A stretch of 64,000 nt of DNA from Achromobacter denitrificans NBRC 15125 (GCF_001571365.1 NZ_BCTQ01000023.1:49402-113401), one strand, 5' to 3'. Shown: positions 48,032 to 56,019, counted from the stretch's first letter. Program-made: numbers and translations. Notes: generated from the letters alone by a model not told the origin.

Positions 48032-49048
48032 CTAGCCGCCCCCCGCCACCACGCCGCCCAGCAAGGCGACACCCAGCAACAGCACCGCGACCGCCGCTAG
48101 CGCTTCCACGCCATAGCGCAAACGCGCCGCGCCCTTGCCCGAGAGCCCGCGACCCAGGCGATTGGCCGCGCCGCCGGCCGCCACGGCCAGGCAAGCCAGG
48201 GCCGCAACGGTCAGCCCCGTGCCCAGTCCCATTGCCAAGGCGGACGCCACGCCGGCCAGGAAGAAGCCTTGGGACAAGGCAAACACCAGCACGATCAAGG
48301 CGCCGCTGCAAGGACGCAGGCCCACGGCCAGGATGGCCGACCACGCGCGCCGCCAGTTCAGCGGACCGGCCACTTGATCCGGCGCGGGCGCGTGCGCATG
48401 TCCGCAGCCGCAATCGTCATCGTGCCCCGCGTGGCTGTGGGCATGGGCATGAGAGGGAGCATGGACGGGCGCCGCTGCCGGACGGCGCAGCAAGGGCCGG
48501 ATCGCCTTGCGCCACACCAGCCATCCACCCAGCAACGTCACCAGCGCGTACGACGCCAGCTCCAGCCAGCGCGTCGCGTTGTTCATCGTGGCCGCGGTGG
48601 CGTTGAACGCGACCGCCAGCACCGCCACCATCGCGATCGCCACCAACGCCTGGATCAGCGCGGACAGCAGCGCAAGCAACGCGCCGTTGCGCGCAGTCTG
48701 GCGGTTGGCCAGCACATAGGAAGCAATCACCGCCTTGCCATGGCCCGGGCCCAGCGCGTGGAAAACGCCATAGGCGAACGACAGGCCGATCAGGGCCCAG
48801 GCCGCGCCGCCTTCGGCCTGCCAGGCGCGCACCGCCCCCGTCAGCTGCCGGTAGAAATGGGATTGCCAGACGGAGACCTGGCCGAAAAAGCCGGCCAGCC
48901 AGCCGGGTCCGCCCGCGCCTGCGCTTTCCGGCACCCCGAAAGGATGCGCGCCCTGGGCCGCCGCCGCCGTCGCCCAGGCCGCGCCGGTCAGCATCAACAG
49001 CAAGGCAAGCAGCGCCGCGGCGGGCCGCGACGGCCTCGCTACGGGCAC
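48032..49048 (-). CDS. NicO/RcnA-type nickel-cobalt (divalent metal) transporter
   Basis: A 338-residue membrane protein with a signal-like N-terminus (AALLALLLMLTGAAWA) and about six helices. FAYGVFHALGPGHGKAVIASYVL contains the conserved HxLGPGHGK motif of the family. A histidine-rich cytoplasmic loop, HAHAHSHAGHDDDCGCGHAHA, binds metals. LRPCSGALIVLVFALSQG is the second signature. Starting at GTG 49048 it overlaps the DUF1007 stop. As last gene of the znu operon it probably moves zinc or a related cation, rather than nickel, but this is inferred. Confidence 0.88.
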   Translation of the reverse strand: MPVARPSRPAAALLALLLMLTGAAWATAAAAQGAHPFGVPESAGAGGPGWLAGFFGQVSVWQSHFYRQLTGAVRAWQAEGGAAWALIGLSFAYGVFHALGPGHGKAVIASYVLANRQTARNGALLALLSALIQALVAIAMVAVLAVAFNATAATMNNATRWLELASYALVTLLGGWLVWRKAIRPLLRRPAAAPVHAPSHAHAHSHAGHDDDCGCGHAHAPAPDQVAGPLNWRRAWSAILAVGLRPCSGALIVLVFALSQGFFLAGVASALAMGLGTGLTVAALACLAVAAGGAANRLGRGLSGKGAARLRYGVEALAAVAVLLLGVALLGGVVAGGG

Positions 49049-49722
49049 CGCACCTCGATGCGGTGCGTCAGCCCCTTGGTAATGGCGAAAAGCTCGTCGG
49101 GCAATGCGTCCGGATCGGCCGGGATCGCGGCCAGTTGCTGCAGGGTTTTCCAATCCAGTTCCTTGGGCTTGCGGTACGCCGACGTACAGGCCGCGGCTTG
49201 CGGACCGCCAAGAGCAACCGCGTCCTTGCCATCGAAGGCGTAGGCCACGAAGTACGTCGGATCGTAGATGTCCACCTGCGCGCCGTCCGCGCCGGGCGCG
49301 GCGGGCTCGGCCAGGGGCAACGTGAAGGACAGGGTCAGGCGCGCGGTCTTCGGGTTCCAGTCGACGCGGGCATCGCGCGGCTCGGCGAAGGCCAGCGTCT
49401 TGCCGCCGACCGTCACCCGGGTGAAGTAGTGCGAGATCGGCTCGCCCAGCGCCTTCATCCAATCCTGCGCCATGCCCTGCCGGACGTCGGCGGGCAGGGA
49501 GCCGTCCTTGCCCTTCTTCAAGCCCTGCGTGGCATAAGCGCCGAACATCTCATCAAACAGCCAGACCTGCCGCAGCGCCGTGATGCGCTGCCCGGCATCG
49601 ATCTCGATGGTCGCGCGGGCGTCGATCCACATATGCGGATGCGCGCTGGCGGCGGCGGCTCCCAGCAGGCCGGTGACGGCGGTCAGGGCTGCAAGGCCGC
49701 GGCGAGCTGACGTGCGTTCCAT
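49039..49722 (-). CDS. DUF1007 family periplasmic protein
   Basis: A 227-residue protein with a signal peptide (LAALTAVTGLLGAAAASAHPH). The mature N-terminus starts HPHMWIDA, a likely metal-binding HPH-x-W, and IDARATIEIDAGQRITALRQVWLFDEMF follows as in DUF1007. The family often sits beside NicO-type transporters. It overlaps the end of znuA by 40 bases and the start of the NicO gene by 10, which implies translational coupling. A periplasmic metal chaperone or receptor for the NicO protein is the simplest role. Confidence 0.86.
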   Translation of the reverse strand: MERTSARRGLAALTAVTGLLGAAAASAHPHMWIDARATIEIDAGQRITALRQVWLFDEMFGAYATQGLKKGKDGSLPADVRQGMAQDWMKALGEPISHYFTRVTVGGKTLAFAEPRDARVDWNPKTARLTLSFTLPLAEPAAPGADGAQVDIYDPTYFVAYAFDGKDAVALGGPQAAACTSAYRKPKELDWKTLQQLAAIPADPDALPDELFAITKGLTHRIEVRCP

Positions 49723-50660
49723 TCGAACATTTCCAGGTAAGTGGCGCCCGGTTGTCCGGGCTTGGACAGGGCATCGGAATAGAGCGTACCACCCACCTTG
49801 GCGCCGGTTTCGCGCGCGATCTGCTGAACCAGCCTGGGGCTGCTGATGTTCTCCACGAACACGGCCGGCACGCGCTCGCGCTTGACCTGTTCGATGATGC
49901 GCGCCACTTCACCGGCCGACGGCTCGGCATCGGTCGACACGCCCATCGCCGGGATGAACGCCACGCCGTAGGCATCGCCGAAATAGCCGAATGCGTCGTG
50001 CGACGTCACCACCTTGCGGCGCTCGGCGGGAATCGCGGCGAACGTCTTGCGGACCTCGGCATCCAGCGCCTGCAACCGCGCGACGTAGGCCTGGGCCCGC
50101 TCGCGATAAGCCTGCGCATGCGCCGGGTCGGCGGCGGCCAGTCCTTCGGCCACGTTGCGGGCATAGATCACGCCATTGGACAGGTCCTGCCAGGCATGCG
50201 GATCGGCATCGCCGTGATGATGCGCCTCCTTGTGGTCGTGCCCGTGGTCATGCCCGTGGTCGTGGTCGTCGTGATCGCCCTTCCCGCCCGCTTCCGCGAA
50301 CTTGCGCGGCGCCACGCCCTTGGACGCCACCACGGTCTGGCCCGAGAACCCCGACGACTTCGCCAGGCGCGGCATCCAGGTCTCGAAATCCAGCCCGTTC
50401 ACGAACAGCACCCCAGCGGCCGACAGCTTCTTCGCGTCGCCCGGCGTGGGCTCGTATTCGTGGGCATCGCCGTCGGGCCCGACCAGCGTGTCCACGCTGA
50501 CGTCGCCGCCGCCCACCTCGCGCACGATGTCGCCCAGGATGGAAAAGCTCGCCACGGCCTTCAGGGGCGCGGCGGCCAGCGATGGCCCGAAAGCGGCCGA
50601 CAGGCACAGGCCGGCCAGGGCCAGCAGCGCGCGGCGGCGCGTGGGGAAAACGGAACGCAT
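49683..50660 (-). CDS. znuA: Zinc ABC transporter, periplasmic binding protein
   Basis: A 325-residue cluster A-I receptor. The signal peptide covers about residues 1-30 (ALLALAGLCLSAAFGPSLAA). Zinc ligands are His67 in GDAHEYEPT, His155 in DADPHAWQDL, and His in VTSHDAFGYFGDAYGV; a flexible His/Asp-rich loop lies at residues 130-149. The C-terminal VFVENISSPRLVQQIARETGAKVGGTLYSDAL is typical of ZnuA/AdcA. It follows znuB by 19 bases in the Zur-type operon. Confidence 0.94.
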   Translation of the reverse strand: MRSVFPTRRRALLALAGLCLSAAFGPSLAAAPLKAVASFSILGDIVREVGGGDVSVDTLVGPDGDAHEYEPTPGDAKKLSAAGVLFVNGLDFETWMPRLAKSSGFSGQTVVASKGVAPRKFAEAGGKGDHDDHDHGHDHGHDHKEAHHHGDADPHAWQDLSNGVIYARNVAEGLAAADPAHAQAYRERAQAYVARLQALDAEVRKTFAAIPAERRKVVTSHDAFGYFGDAYGVAFIPAMGVSTDAEPSAGEVARIIEQVKRERVPAVFVENISSPRLVQQIARETGAKVGGTLYSDALSKPGQPGATYLEMFEWNARQLAAALQP

Positions 50661-50679
50661 GGCGAATCTCCTTTTGAAG

Positions 50680-51546
50680 TCAGGCCCGCCGCAGTCGGCG
50701 CGGCGTCCGCAGCAACCCGCCTTGCGGGCCGCCCACGATGGAAAACAGGTAGCAGGCGCCGGCCGCCAGGATGATGGCGGGCGAGGCCGGCACGTTGAAG
50801 TGGTAGGACACGAGCAGGCCGGCCGCCGAGGCCGCCACGCCCAGGCCGGCGGCCAGCGGAATCTGGCGGGCCGCGGAGCGGACCCAGAAGCGCGCCGCGG
50901 CGGCGGGCAGCATCATGATGCCGACCACCATGAGCGTGCCCAGCACCTGGAAACCCGCCACCAGGTTCACCACGACCAGCACCAGGAACGCCATGTGCAC
51001 CCAACCGCCCGCGCCGCCGCTGGCGCGCAGGAATCCCGGGTCCAGGCATTCGGCCACCAGCAGCCGGTAGATCGCGGCCAGCGCCAGCAGCGTGACGCTG
51101 GCCACGGCGGTGACCAGCAGCAGCGCCGGATCGTCCAACCCCAGCACCGTGCCGAACAGCACGTGCAGCAGATCCATGTTGGAACCGCGCAGCGACACCA
51201 GCAGCACGCCCAGCCCCAGCGAAATCAGATAGAACGCGGCGAAGCTGGCGTCCTCGCGCAGCGGCGTCAGCCGGGCCACCAGCCCCGCCAGCAAGGCCAC
51301 GGCCAGGCCGGTGGCGATGCCGCCCAGCATCATCGCGCCCAGCGACAGGCCCGACAGCAGGAAACCCGCCGCCACGCCGGGCAGAATGGCGTGCGACATG
51401 GCGTCGCCCATCAGGCTCATCCGCCTCAGCACCAGGAACACGCCCAGCGGCGCGGCGCCCAACGACAGGGCGCAAGCGCCCGCCAGCGCCCGCCGCATGA
51501 AACCGTAGTCCAGGAAGGGCGACAGCACCCATTGCGCGAGGCTCAT
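50680..51546 (-). CDS. znuB: Zinc ABC transporter, permease
   Basis: A 288-residue inner-membrane subunit with about eight helices. The motif LVLRRMSLMGDAMSHAILPGVAAGFLL is the signature that contacts the ATPase, and GTLMVVGIMMLPAAAARF is also conserved. ATG 51546 overlaps the znuC stop (ATGA). It forms the import channel with ZnuC and ZnuA. The family also includes manganese permeases, but the operon and the Zur-type dyad favour zinc. Confidence 0.93.
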   Translation of the reverse strand: MSLAQWVLSPFLDYGFMRRALAGACALSLGAAPLGVFLVLRRMSLMGDAMSHAILPGVAAGFLLSGLSLGAMMLGGIATGLAVALLAGLVARLTPLREDASFAAFYLISLGLGVLLVSLRGSNMDLLHVLFGTVLGLDDPALLLVTAVASVTLLALAAIYRLLVAECLDPGFLRASGGAGGWVHMAFLVLVVVNLVAGFQVLGTLMVVGIMMLPAAAARFWVRSAARQIPLAAGLGVAASAAGLLVSYHFNVPASPAIILAAGACYLFSIVGGPQGGLLRTPRRLRRA

Positions 51547-52262
51547 GCCCGGCCTCCCCCAAGCCATTGCCGCGCCAGCTTCAGGTGCGCGTCGTCCAGC
51601 GCGGTGGCGGTATCGCCCCAGGCCACCACCGAACCGGACAGGAGCAGGCATTCGGGAAAGTGGTCGCGCACCAAGTCCAGATCGTGCAGCACCGCGATCA
51701 CGGTCCGGCCCTGCCCATGCAGGCCGCAAAGCAGGGCCATCAGTTCGTCGGCCGTGTGGCTGTCCACGGCGGCGAACGGCTCGTCCAGTAACAGCACGGG
51801 CGCGTCCTGCACCAGCATCCGCGCGAACAGCGCGCGCTGCATCTGTCCGCCCGACAGCGTGCCCACGCCGTGCCCGGCCAGGTCGGCCAGGCCCACCGTT
51901 TCCAGCGCATGCATGCAGCGCGCCAGTTCCTCGTCCCCGATTCGGCGCCATCCCCCAACGCGGCGCCAGGCGCCCATGGCCGCCAGTTCCAGCACAGAGA
52001 CGGGAAACGACCGGTCCAGTTCGGCCGCCTGGGGCAACCAGGCCAGCCCGGCCCGGCCGGCCCCGGTAACGCGCACGCTGCCGGTCATGGGGCGCAGCAC
52101 GCCCATGATGCCTTTGATCAAAGTGGATTTGCCGGCGCCGTTCGGCCCCACCACGGCGGTCATGCCGCCGGCCGCGAAGCGCCCCGACACCGACTTGAGC
52201 GCGGCATGGCCATGCCAGCCGAACGAGGCGTCCGTCAGCTCGATGGCGACGGGCGCGCTCAT
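51543..52262 (-). CDS. znuC: Zinc ABC transporter, ATP-binding protein
   Basis: A 239-residue ATPase. Walker A is GPNGAGKST, the Q-loop is WLPQAAE, the ABC signature is LSGGQMQRALFAR, Walker B is VLLLDEPFAAVD and the switch His is in VLHDLD. ATG 52262 is chosen because it overlaps the stop of the small upstream gene in an ATGA arrangement; longer readings lack ABC homology. It powers zinc uptake with ZnuB and ZnuA. Confidence 0.95.
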   Translation of the reverse strand: MSAPVAIELTDASFGWHGHAALKSVSGRFAAGGMTAVVGPNGAGKSTLIKGIMGVLRPMTGSVRVTGAGRAGLAWLPQAAELDRSFPVSVLELAAMGAWRRVGGWRRIGDEELARCMHALETVGLADLAGHGVGTLSGGQMQRALFARMLVQDAPVLLLDEPFAAVDSHTADELMALLCGLHGQGRTVIAVLHDLDLVRDHFPECLLLSGSVVAWGDTATALDDAHLKLARQWLGGGRA

Positions 52263-52429
52263 CGCGGCCACCAATCGAGCGCCCAGCCGGTCAGCGCCCA
52301 CAAGGCGGCGGCCGCGACCGCCGCGTATGCCATGCGGCGCCAGGCGGAGACGAGGAAAGCGGAGCGCGGCGGCGGACGCTGCCCGGGCGCGGCACCCGGC
52401 CGCGGAGGCAAAAGCGTGAAATGCGACAT
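52259..52429 (-). CDS. Small membrane protein at the head of the znu operon
   Basis: A 56-residue open frame between the Zur-type dyad and znuC. It reads MSHFTLLPPRPGAAP at the start and has a single hydrophobic helix near the end (MAYAAVAAAALWALTGWALD), closing with WWPR. Its TGA overlaps the znuC ATG exactly (ATGA), the same coupling as znuC-znuB. Position, start and stop fit a real gene, although no strong ribosome-binding site was seen. I do not recognise a family. A membrane accessory to zinc import is possible. Confidence 0.6.
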   Translation of the reverse strand: MSHFTLLPPRPGAAPGQRPPPRSAFLVSAWRRMAYAAVAAAALWALTGWALDWWPR

Positions 52430-52465
52430 GGAAAATCGGCAGGCGGAAATGCGGGAGGAGCACAG

Positions 52466-52494
52466 ATTTTATTATGTTATATCATAACCAAAAT
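52466..52494. promoter_or_regulatory. Zur-type operator between znu operon and zur
   Basis: A 29-base imperfect palindrome with arms ATTTT..TTATG (from 52466) and CATAA..AAAAT (to 52494) around an AT core. It resembles the TTATGTTATA-type Zur boxes of proteobacteria and lies midway between the divergent znu operon and zur. It likely represses both when zinc is sufficient. Confidence 0.8.
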
Positions 52495-52581
52495 TCTTGA
52501 TTCGGCGGGTTTCGCCCGCATCTGGGTGTTTTCTGCTACCTTCCTGGCATCTCGCGCGCATCGCGCGCGTTATCCATACAC

Positions 52582-53100
52582 ATGAAGCCAGCCATGCCCG
52601 CAACGCCCCGCTCCCCCCGCAGCGACACCGTGGACGCCCAGCTCGGCGTCGCCGAGACGCTGTGCGAGCAGCGCGGTCGCCGCCTCACGCCCATCCGCCG
52701 CAAGGTGCTGGAACTGCTGCTGCGCCACGGCCGCAGCCTGAAGGCCTACGAATTGCTGGACGCCATGCGCGCGGTGCATCCGGGCGCCGCGCCGCCCACC
52801 GTGTACCGCGCCCTCGACTTCCTGATGGACGAAGGCCTGATCCACCGCCTGGACGCCGTCAACGCCTGGAGCGCCTGCCATGACGCCGGCGGCGCCCCCC
52901 ATGACCTGCTGGTGGTCTGTACGGGCTGCGGCGCGGTCGCGGAAGTGTCCGACCCCGCCATGAGCCGGCAACTGGCCGAGCGCGTGGCCCAGACCGGCTA
53001 TGCCCTGGCCACGCACGAAACCGAAATCCGCGCGCTCTGCCCGCAATGCCAGAAGAAGCAGCCCGCGGACGACGCCGGACACCATCACCACCATCATTGA
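52582..53100 (+). CDS. zur: Zur, Fur-family zinc uptake regulator
   Basis: A 172-residue Fur-family repressor. The winged helix covers LTPIRRKVLELLLRHGRSLKAYELLDAM and PPTVYRALDFLMDEGLIHRL. The structural zinc site is formed by CTGC (Cys113, Cys116) and CPQC (Cys153, Cys156). Its divergence from znu across the dyad identifies it as Zur. The protein ends in six consecutive histidines (167-172), a natural His tail. ATG 52594 is an alternative start. Confidence 0.92.
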   Translation: MKPAMPATPRSPRSDTVDAQLGVAETLCEQRGRRLTPIRRKVLELLLRHGRSLKAYELLDAMRAVHPGAAPPTVYRALDFLMDEGLIHRLDAVNAWSACHDAGGAPHDLLVVCTGCGAVAEVSDPAMSRQLAERVAQTGYALATHETEIRALCPQCQKKQPADDAGHHHHHH

Positions 53101-53475
53101 ACGCGGCCGCCTCGGACGGCCCTCATCCGTCCGGCCCCCTCCCGCCGACGGAAGTCGCGCGCCCGGTCTAGCCCAGGCGAACCCGTCCGCTCTTGAAATC
53201 CGGAAAACCGCCCCAAAATAGTGGTATCGCCCGATACTTGACGGCGTACGGCAGCCATCTGAAGGGCTGGCGCCCCAGGGTTGACCCTGGGTTTGCCCCC
53301 TGCCCCCGACTGTGCTGTAATCCTGCGTCCGGCCGCTGTCGGCGGCCTTCGCAGCCTGTGGCAAACACCCTCCGGCCAAGCCAGGGAAACCCCGATCCAG
53401 AACGTAAGGAGGGGTTGCAGATCCCCATGCCGGAGTTCCTGTTTAACGCCTTGACTTCACGCTAGCAGCTTCGCC
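53101..53475 (+). other. Structured leader with mini-ORF ahead of the COG0523 gene
   Basis: 375 bases between zur and the GTPase gene. Stems seen: GTATCG/CGATAC (53224-53237), CCCAGGG-TTGA-CCCTGGG (53274-53291), CTGCG..CGCAG enclosing GGCCGC/GCGGCC (53323-53354), and CTCCGGC (53370-53376) with GCCGGAG (53429-53435). GGGG at 53411-53414 can pair either with CCCC at 53390-53393 or with CCCC at 53423-53426. A Shine-Dalgarno AAGGAGG (53406-53412) falls in this switchable part. A 12-codon frame, ATG 53427 to TAG 53465 (MPEFLFNALTSR), follows. No known riboswitch class is recognised. Confidence 0.5.
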
Positions 53476-54582
53476 ATGAACACCCCGCGCAGTTTGGACA
53501 AAATGGTTCCCGTCACCATCCTCACCGGCTTTCTCGGTGCGGGCAAGACCACCCTGCTCAAACGCATCCTGACCGAATACCATGGCCGCCGCGTCGCGGT
53601 CATCGAAAACGAGTTCGGGCCGGAAAGCATCGACAACGACCTGCTGGTCCAGGACAGCAACGAAGAGATCATCGAGCTGTCCAACGGCTGCGTCTGCTGC
53701 ACGGTGCGCGGCGACCTGATGCGCACCCTGGCCGAGCTGCGCGTCAAGCGCGAAGCCGGCGAACTGAATTTCGAACGCGTCATCATCGAAACGACCGGCA
53801 TGGCCAACCCCGGCCCCGTCTGCCAGACGTTCTTCATGGATGACGACATCGCCGAATACTACCGCCTCGACGCGGTCGTCACGGTGGTCGACGCCAAGCA
53901 CGGCATGTCGACGCTGGACGAACAGCCCGAAGCCCAGAAGCAGGTCGGTTTCGCCGACCGCATCCTGATCTCGAAGAAGGACCTGGTCAACGAAGTCGAC
54001 TACGAAGCGCTGCGCAACCGCCTGGTTCACATGAACCCGCGCGCGCCGATCACCGCCGTCAACTTCGGCGACGCCGACCTGAAGTCCATCATCGACATCA
54101 GCGGCTTCAACCTGAATTCCATTCTGGATATCGACCCGGAATTCCTGGCCGATGAGCACCCCGACGCCGCCCATGCGCATGGTCACGACCACGACCATGG
54201 ACATGATCACGACCACGATCACGACGGCGATTGCGGGGCGCATTGCAATCATGCGCATCATCACCACCACCACCAGCACGACGACGAAATCGGCGCGTTC
54301 GTGTTCCGTTCCAACAAGCCGTTCGATCCCGCGCGTCTTGAGGAATTCCTGGGCGGCGTGGTGCAGGTCTATGGTCCCGACCTGCTGCGCTACAAGGGCA
54401 TCCTGTACATGAAGGGCATCAACCGCCGCATGTTGTTCCAGGGTGTGCACATGATGATGGGCGCCGAACCCGGCAAGCCGTGGACCGCGGCCGACAAACC
54501 GTCCACCAAGATGGTATTCATCGGACGTAAGCTGCCCCAGGAGATTTTTACCCGGGGCTTGGAGCAGTGCCTGGCGGGGTAA
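53476..54582 (+). CDS. COG0523 (CobW-like) GTPase, predicted zinc metallochaperone
   Basis: A 368-residue G3E GTPase. Walker A is GFLGAGKTT (18-26), the metal-binding CxCC is GCVCC (Cys72, 74, 75), and the base motif SKKDL is at 167-170. A histidine-rich insert (residues 233-268) lies before the C-terminal CobW domain. Members next to zur usually deliver zinc to proteins under zinc starvation. It lies downstream of zur and is followed by dksA. The leader upstream is highly structured. Confidence 0.92.
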   Translation: MNTPRSLDKMVPVTILTGFLGAGKTTLLKRILTEYHGRRVAVIENEFGPESIDNDLLVQDSNEEIIELSNGCVCCTVRGDLMRTLAELRVKREAGELNFERVIIETTGMANPGPVCQTFFMDDDIAEYYRLDAVVTVVDAKHGMSTLDEQPEAQKQVGFADRILISKKDLVNEVDYEALRNRLVHMNPRAPITAVNFGDADLKSIIDISGFNLNSILDIDPEFLADEHPDAAHAHGHDHDHGHDHDHDHDGDCGAHCNHAHHHHHHQHDDEIGAFVFRSNKPFDPARLEEFLGGVVQVYGPDLLRYKGILYMKGINRRMLFQGVHMMMGAEPGKPWTAADKPSTKMVFIGRKLPQEIFTRGLEQCLAG

Positions 54583-54707
54583 TCCCCTTCCTGACGTGAC
54601 GCGATGCGACGAAGGCAGTACTGTGAGGTACGAATAGCGTAGGCAACAAGTAACACGGACCGGGAGTGGAAGCCCGCGCCAGGATCGATTCATAGTGGAG
54701 TGTTTTC

Positions 54708-55172
54708 ATGGCTACCAAGGCAGCAACCAAGAAACCAAGCAAGTCGACGAGCGATACGGCGATTGATCTGCCCAGCGAAAAAGAATTGCTGGCCATGCCC
54801 GAGTCCGACTACATGAACGAACGCCAGCTGGCCTTCTTCAAGGAACGGCTCAAACAACTCGAACAGGACATCCTGGCCAACGCCGGGGAAACCACCGAGC
54901 ACCTGCGTGAAACGCAGTTCGTGCCCGATCCCGCCGACCGCGCCACCATCGAGGAAGAGCACGCCCTCGAACTGCGCACCCGCGACCGCGAGCGCAAGCT
55001 GCTGAAGAAGGTGCAACAGTCCATCGCCCGCATCGACAGCGGCGAGTACGGCTGGTGCGAGGAAACCGGTGAGCCCATCGGCATTCCCCGCCTGCTGGCA
55101 CGCCCCACGGCCACCCTGTCGCTCGAAGCGCAGGAACGCCGCGAAATGCGCCAGAAGCTCTACGGAGACTGA
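54708..55172 (+). CDS. dksA: RNA polymerase-binding transcription factor DksA, zinc-finger-poor form
   Basis: A 154-residue ppGpp cofactor of RNA polymerase that tunes the stringent response. The coiled coil spans about 34-108 with the tip acidic pair Asp74/Asp77 in FVPDPADRAT. The canonical C-x2-C-x17-C-x2-C zinc finger is reduced: positions are Cys117, Thr120, Ser138 and Ala141. Only one of four ligands is left, so it should not need zinc. It lies 125 bases after the COG0523 gene and is followed by a terminator. Confidence 0.95.
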   Translation: MATKAATKKPSKSTSDTAIDLPSEKELLAMPESDYMNERQLAFFKERLKQLEQDILANAGETTEHLRETQFVPDPADRATIEEEHALELRTRDRERKLLKKVQQSIARIDSGEYGWCEETGEPIGIPRLLARPTATLSLEAQERREMRQKLYGD

Positions 55173-55299
55173 CCCACCCTGAAAGCGCCGCGCTTTCCCC
55201 TGGGCGGCATCGTTGGAGCGGCATCCGCTGCATGCGTCGCCGGTGATGTGAATACAGACATATCCCGCTGATGCGTCCCGTAATCCACCCGTCGTTCCG

Positions 55300-55339
55300 A
55301 AAAGGCTATGCTGGTTTCCGGCATGGCCTTTTTCTTTTC
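55300..55339 (+). terminator. Rho-independent terminator of dksA
   Basis: AAAAGGCTATGC (55300-55311) pairs with GCATGGCCTTTT (55321-55332) around a 9-base loop, followed by TTTCTTTT. It lies 127 bases after dksA, in the 307-base gap before hslV. The rest of that gap is GC-rich and holds only the hslV promoter candidate. Confidence 0.85.
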
Positions 55340-55428
55340 CGGGACGCAACCGGCCTGTCGCGGCGCCAGGCCGGCGGCACGCGGTACCCGGCCAGGCATT
55401 CGCTCCACCTCCAGGCGCCGCGCCACGC

Positions 55429-55454
55429 CTTGAATTTTTCCGGCGCGCCCCCAG
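55429..55454 (+). promoter_or_regulatory. Heat-shock (sigma-32) type promoter of hslVU
   Basis: CTTGAA (55429-55434), a 14-base spacer, then CCCCAG (55449-55454) matches the RpoH consensus CTTGAA-N14-CCCCAT except for the last base. It ends 25 bases before hslV. Heat-inducible hslVU transcription is known from other bacteria. Confidence 0.75.
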
Positions 55455-55479
55455 CTAGTCCTTTCAAAGGAAGGAACGC

Positions 55480-56019
55480 ATGGAACAATTTCACGCCACC
55501 ACCATCGTGTGCGTGCGCCGCGGGAACCGCGTCGCACTGGGCGGCGATGGCCAGGTCACGCTGGGCAATATCGTCATCAAGGGCACGGCCCGCAAAATCC
55601 GTCGCCTGTACCACGACAAAATCCTGGCGGGCTTCGCCGGCGCCACCGCCGACGCATTCACCCTTCAGGAACGTTTCGAGGCCAAGCTCGAAAAGCACCA
55701 GGGCAACCTGATGCGCGCCGCGGTCGAACTGACCCGCGACTGGCGCACCGACCGCGTGCTGCGCCGCCTCGAAGCAATGCTGATCGTGGCCGACGCCGAG
55801 CACACGCTGGTCCTGACCGGCAACGGCGACGTGCTGGAGCCGGAACACGGCCTGGCGGCCATCGGCTCCGGCGGCGCCTACGCGCAATCGGCGGCTCTGG
55901 CCCTGCTGCGCAACACTGAGCTGCCGCCCGAGACCATCGTCAAGCAATCGCTGGAAATCGCTGGCGACGTCTGCATCTACACCAACCAGAACCACGTCAT
56001 CGAAACGCTGGGCGACTAA
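55480..56019 (+). CDS. hslV: ATP-dependent protease HslV, peptidase subunit
   Basis: A 179-residue Ntn-hydrolase of the HslUV protease. The start [15 protein letters not shown] shows the catalytic TT; removal of a 6-residue leader would expose the Thr nucleophile, as in other HslV proteins. [10 protein letters not shown] and [15 protein letters not shown] are conserved. AAGGAAGGA precedes ATG 55480. It is paired with hslU 70 bases downstream. Confidence 0.97.
   Translation: MEQFHATTIVCVRRGNRVALGGDGQVTLGNIVIKGTARKIRRLYHDKILAGFAGATADAFTLQERFEAKLEKHQGNLMRAAVELTRDWRTDRVLRRLEAMLIVADAEHTLVLTGNGDVLEPEHGLAAIGSGGAYAQSAALALLRNTELPPETIVKQSLEIAGDVCIYTNQNHVIETLGD

Noticed and set aside
53270..53400. Resemblance to a cobalamin riboswitch ahead of a CobW-like gene
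   Set aside because: Only short matches (CCCGACTGTG, GCCAGGGAAACC) occur; the core motifs and the usual order of the class are missing, and the gene fits the zinc COG0523 branch.
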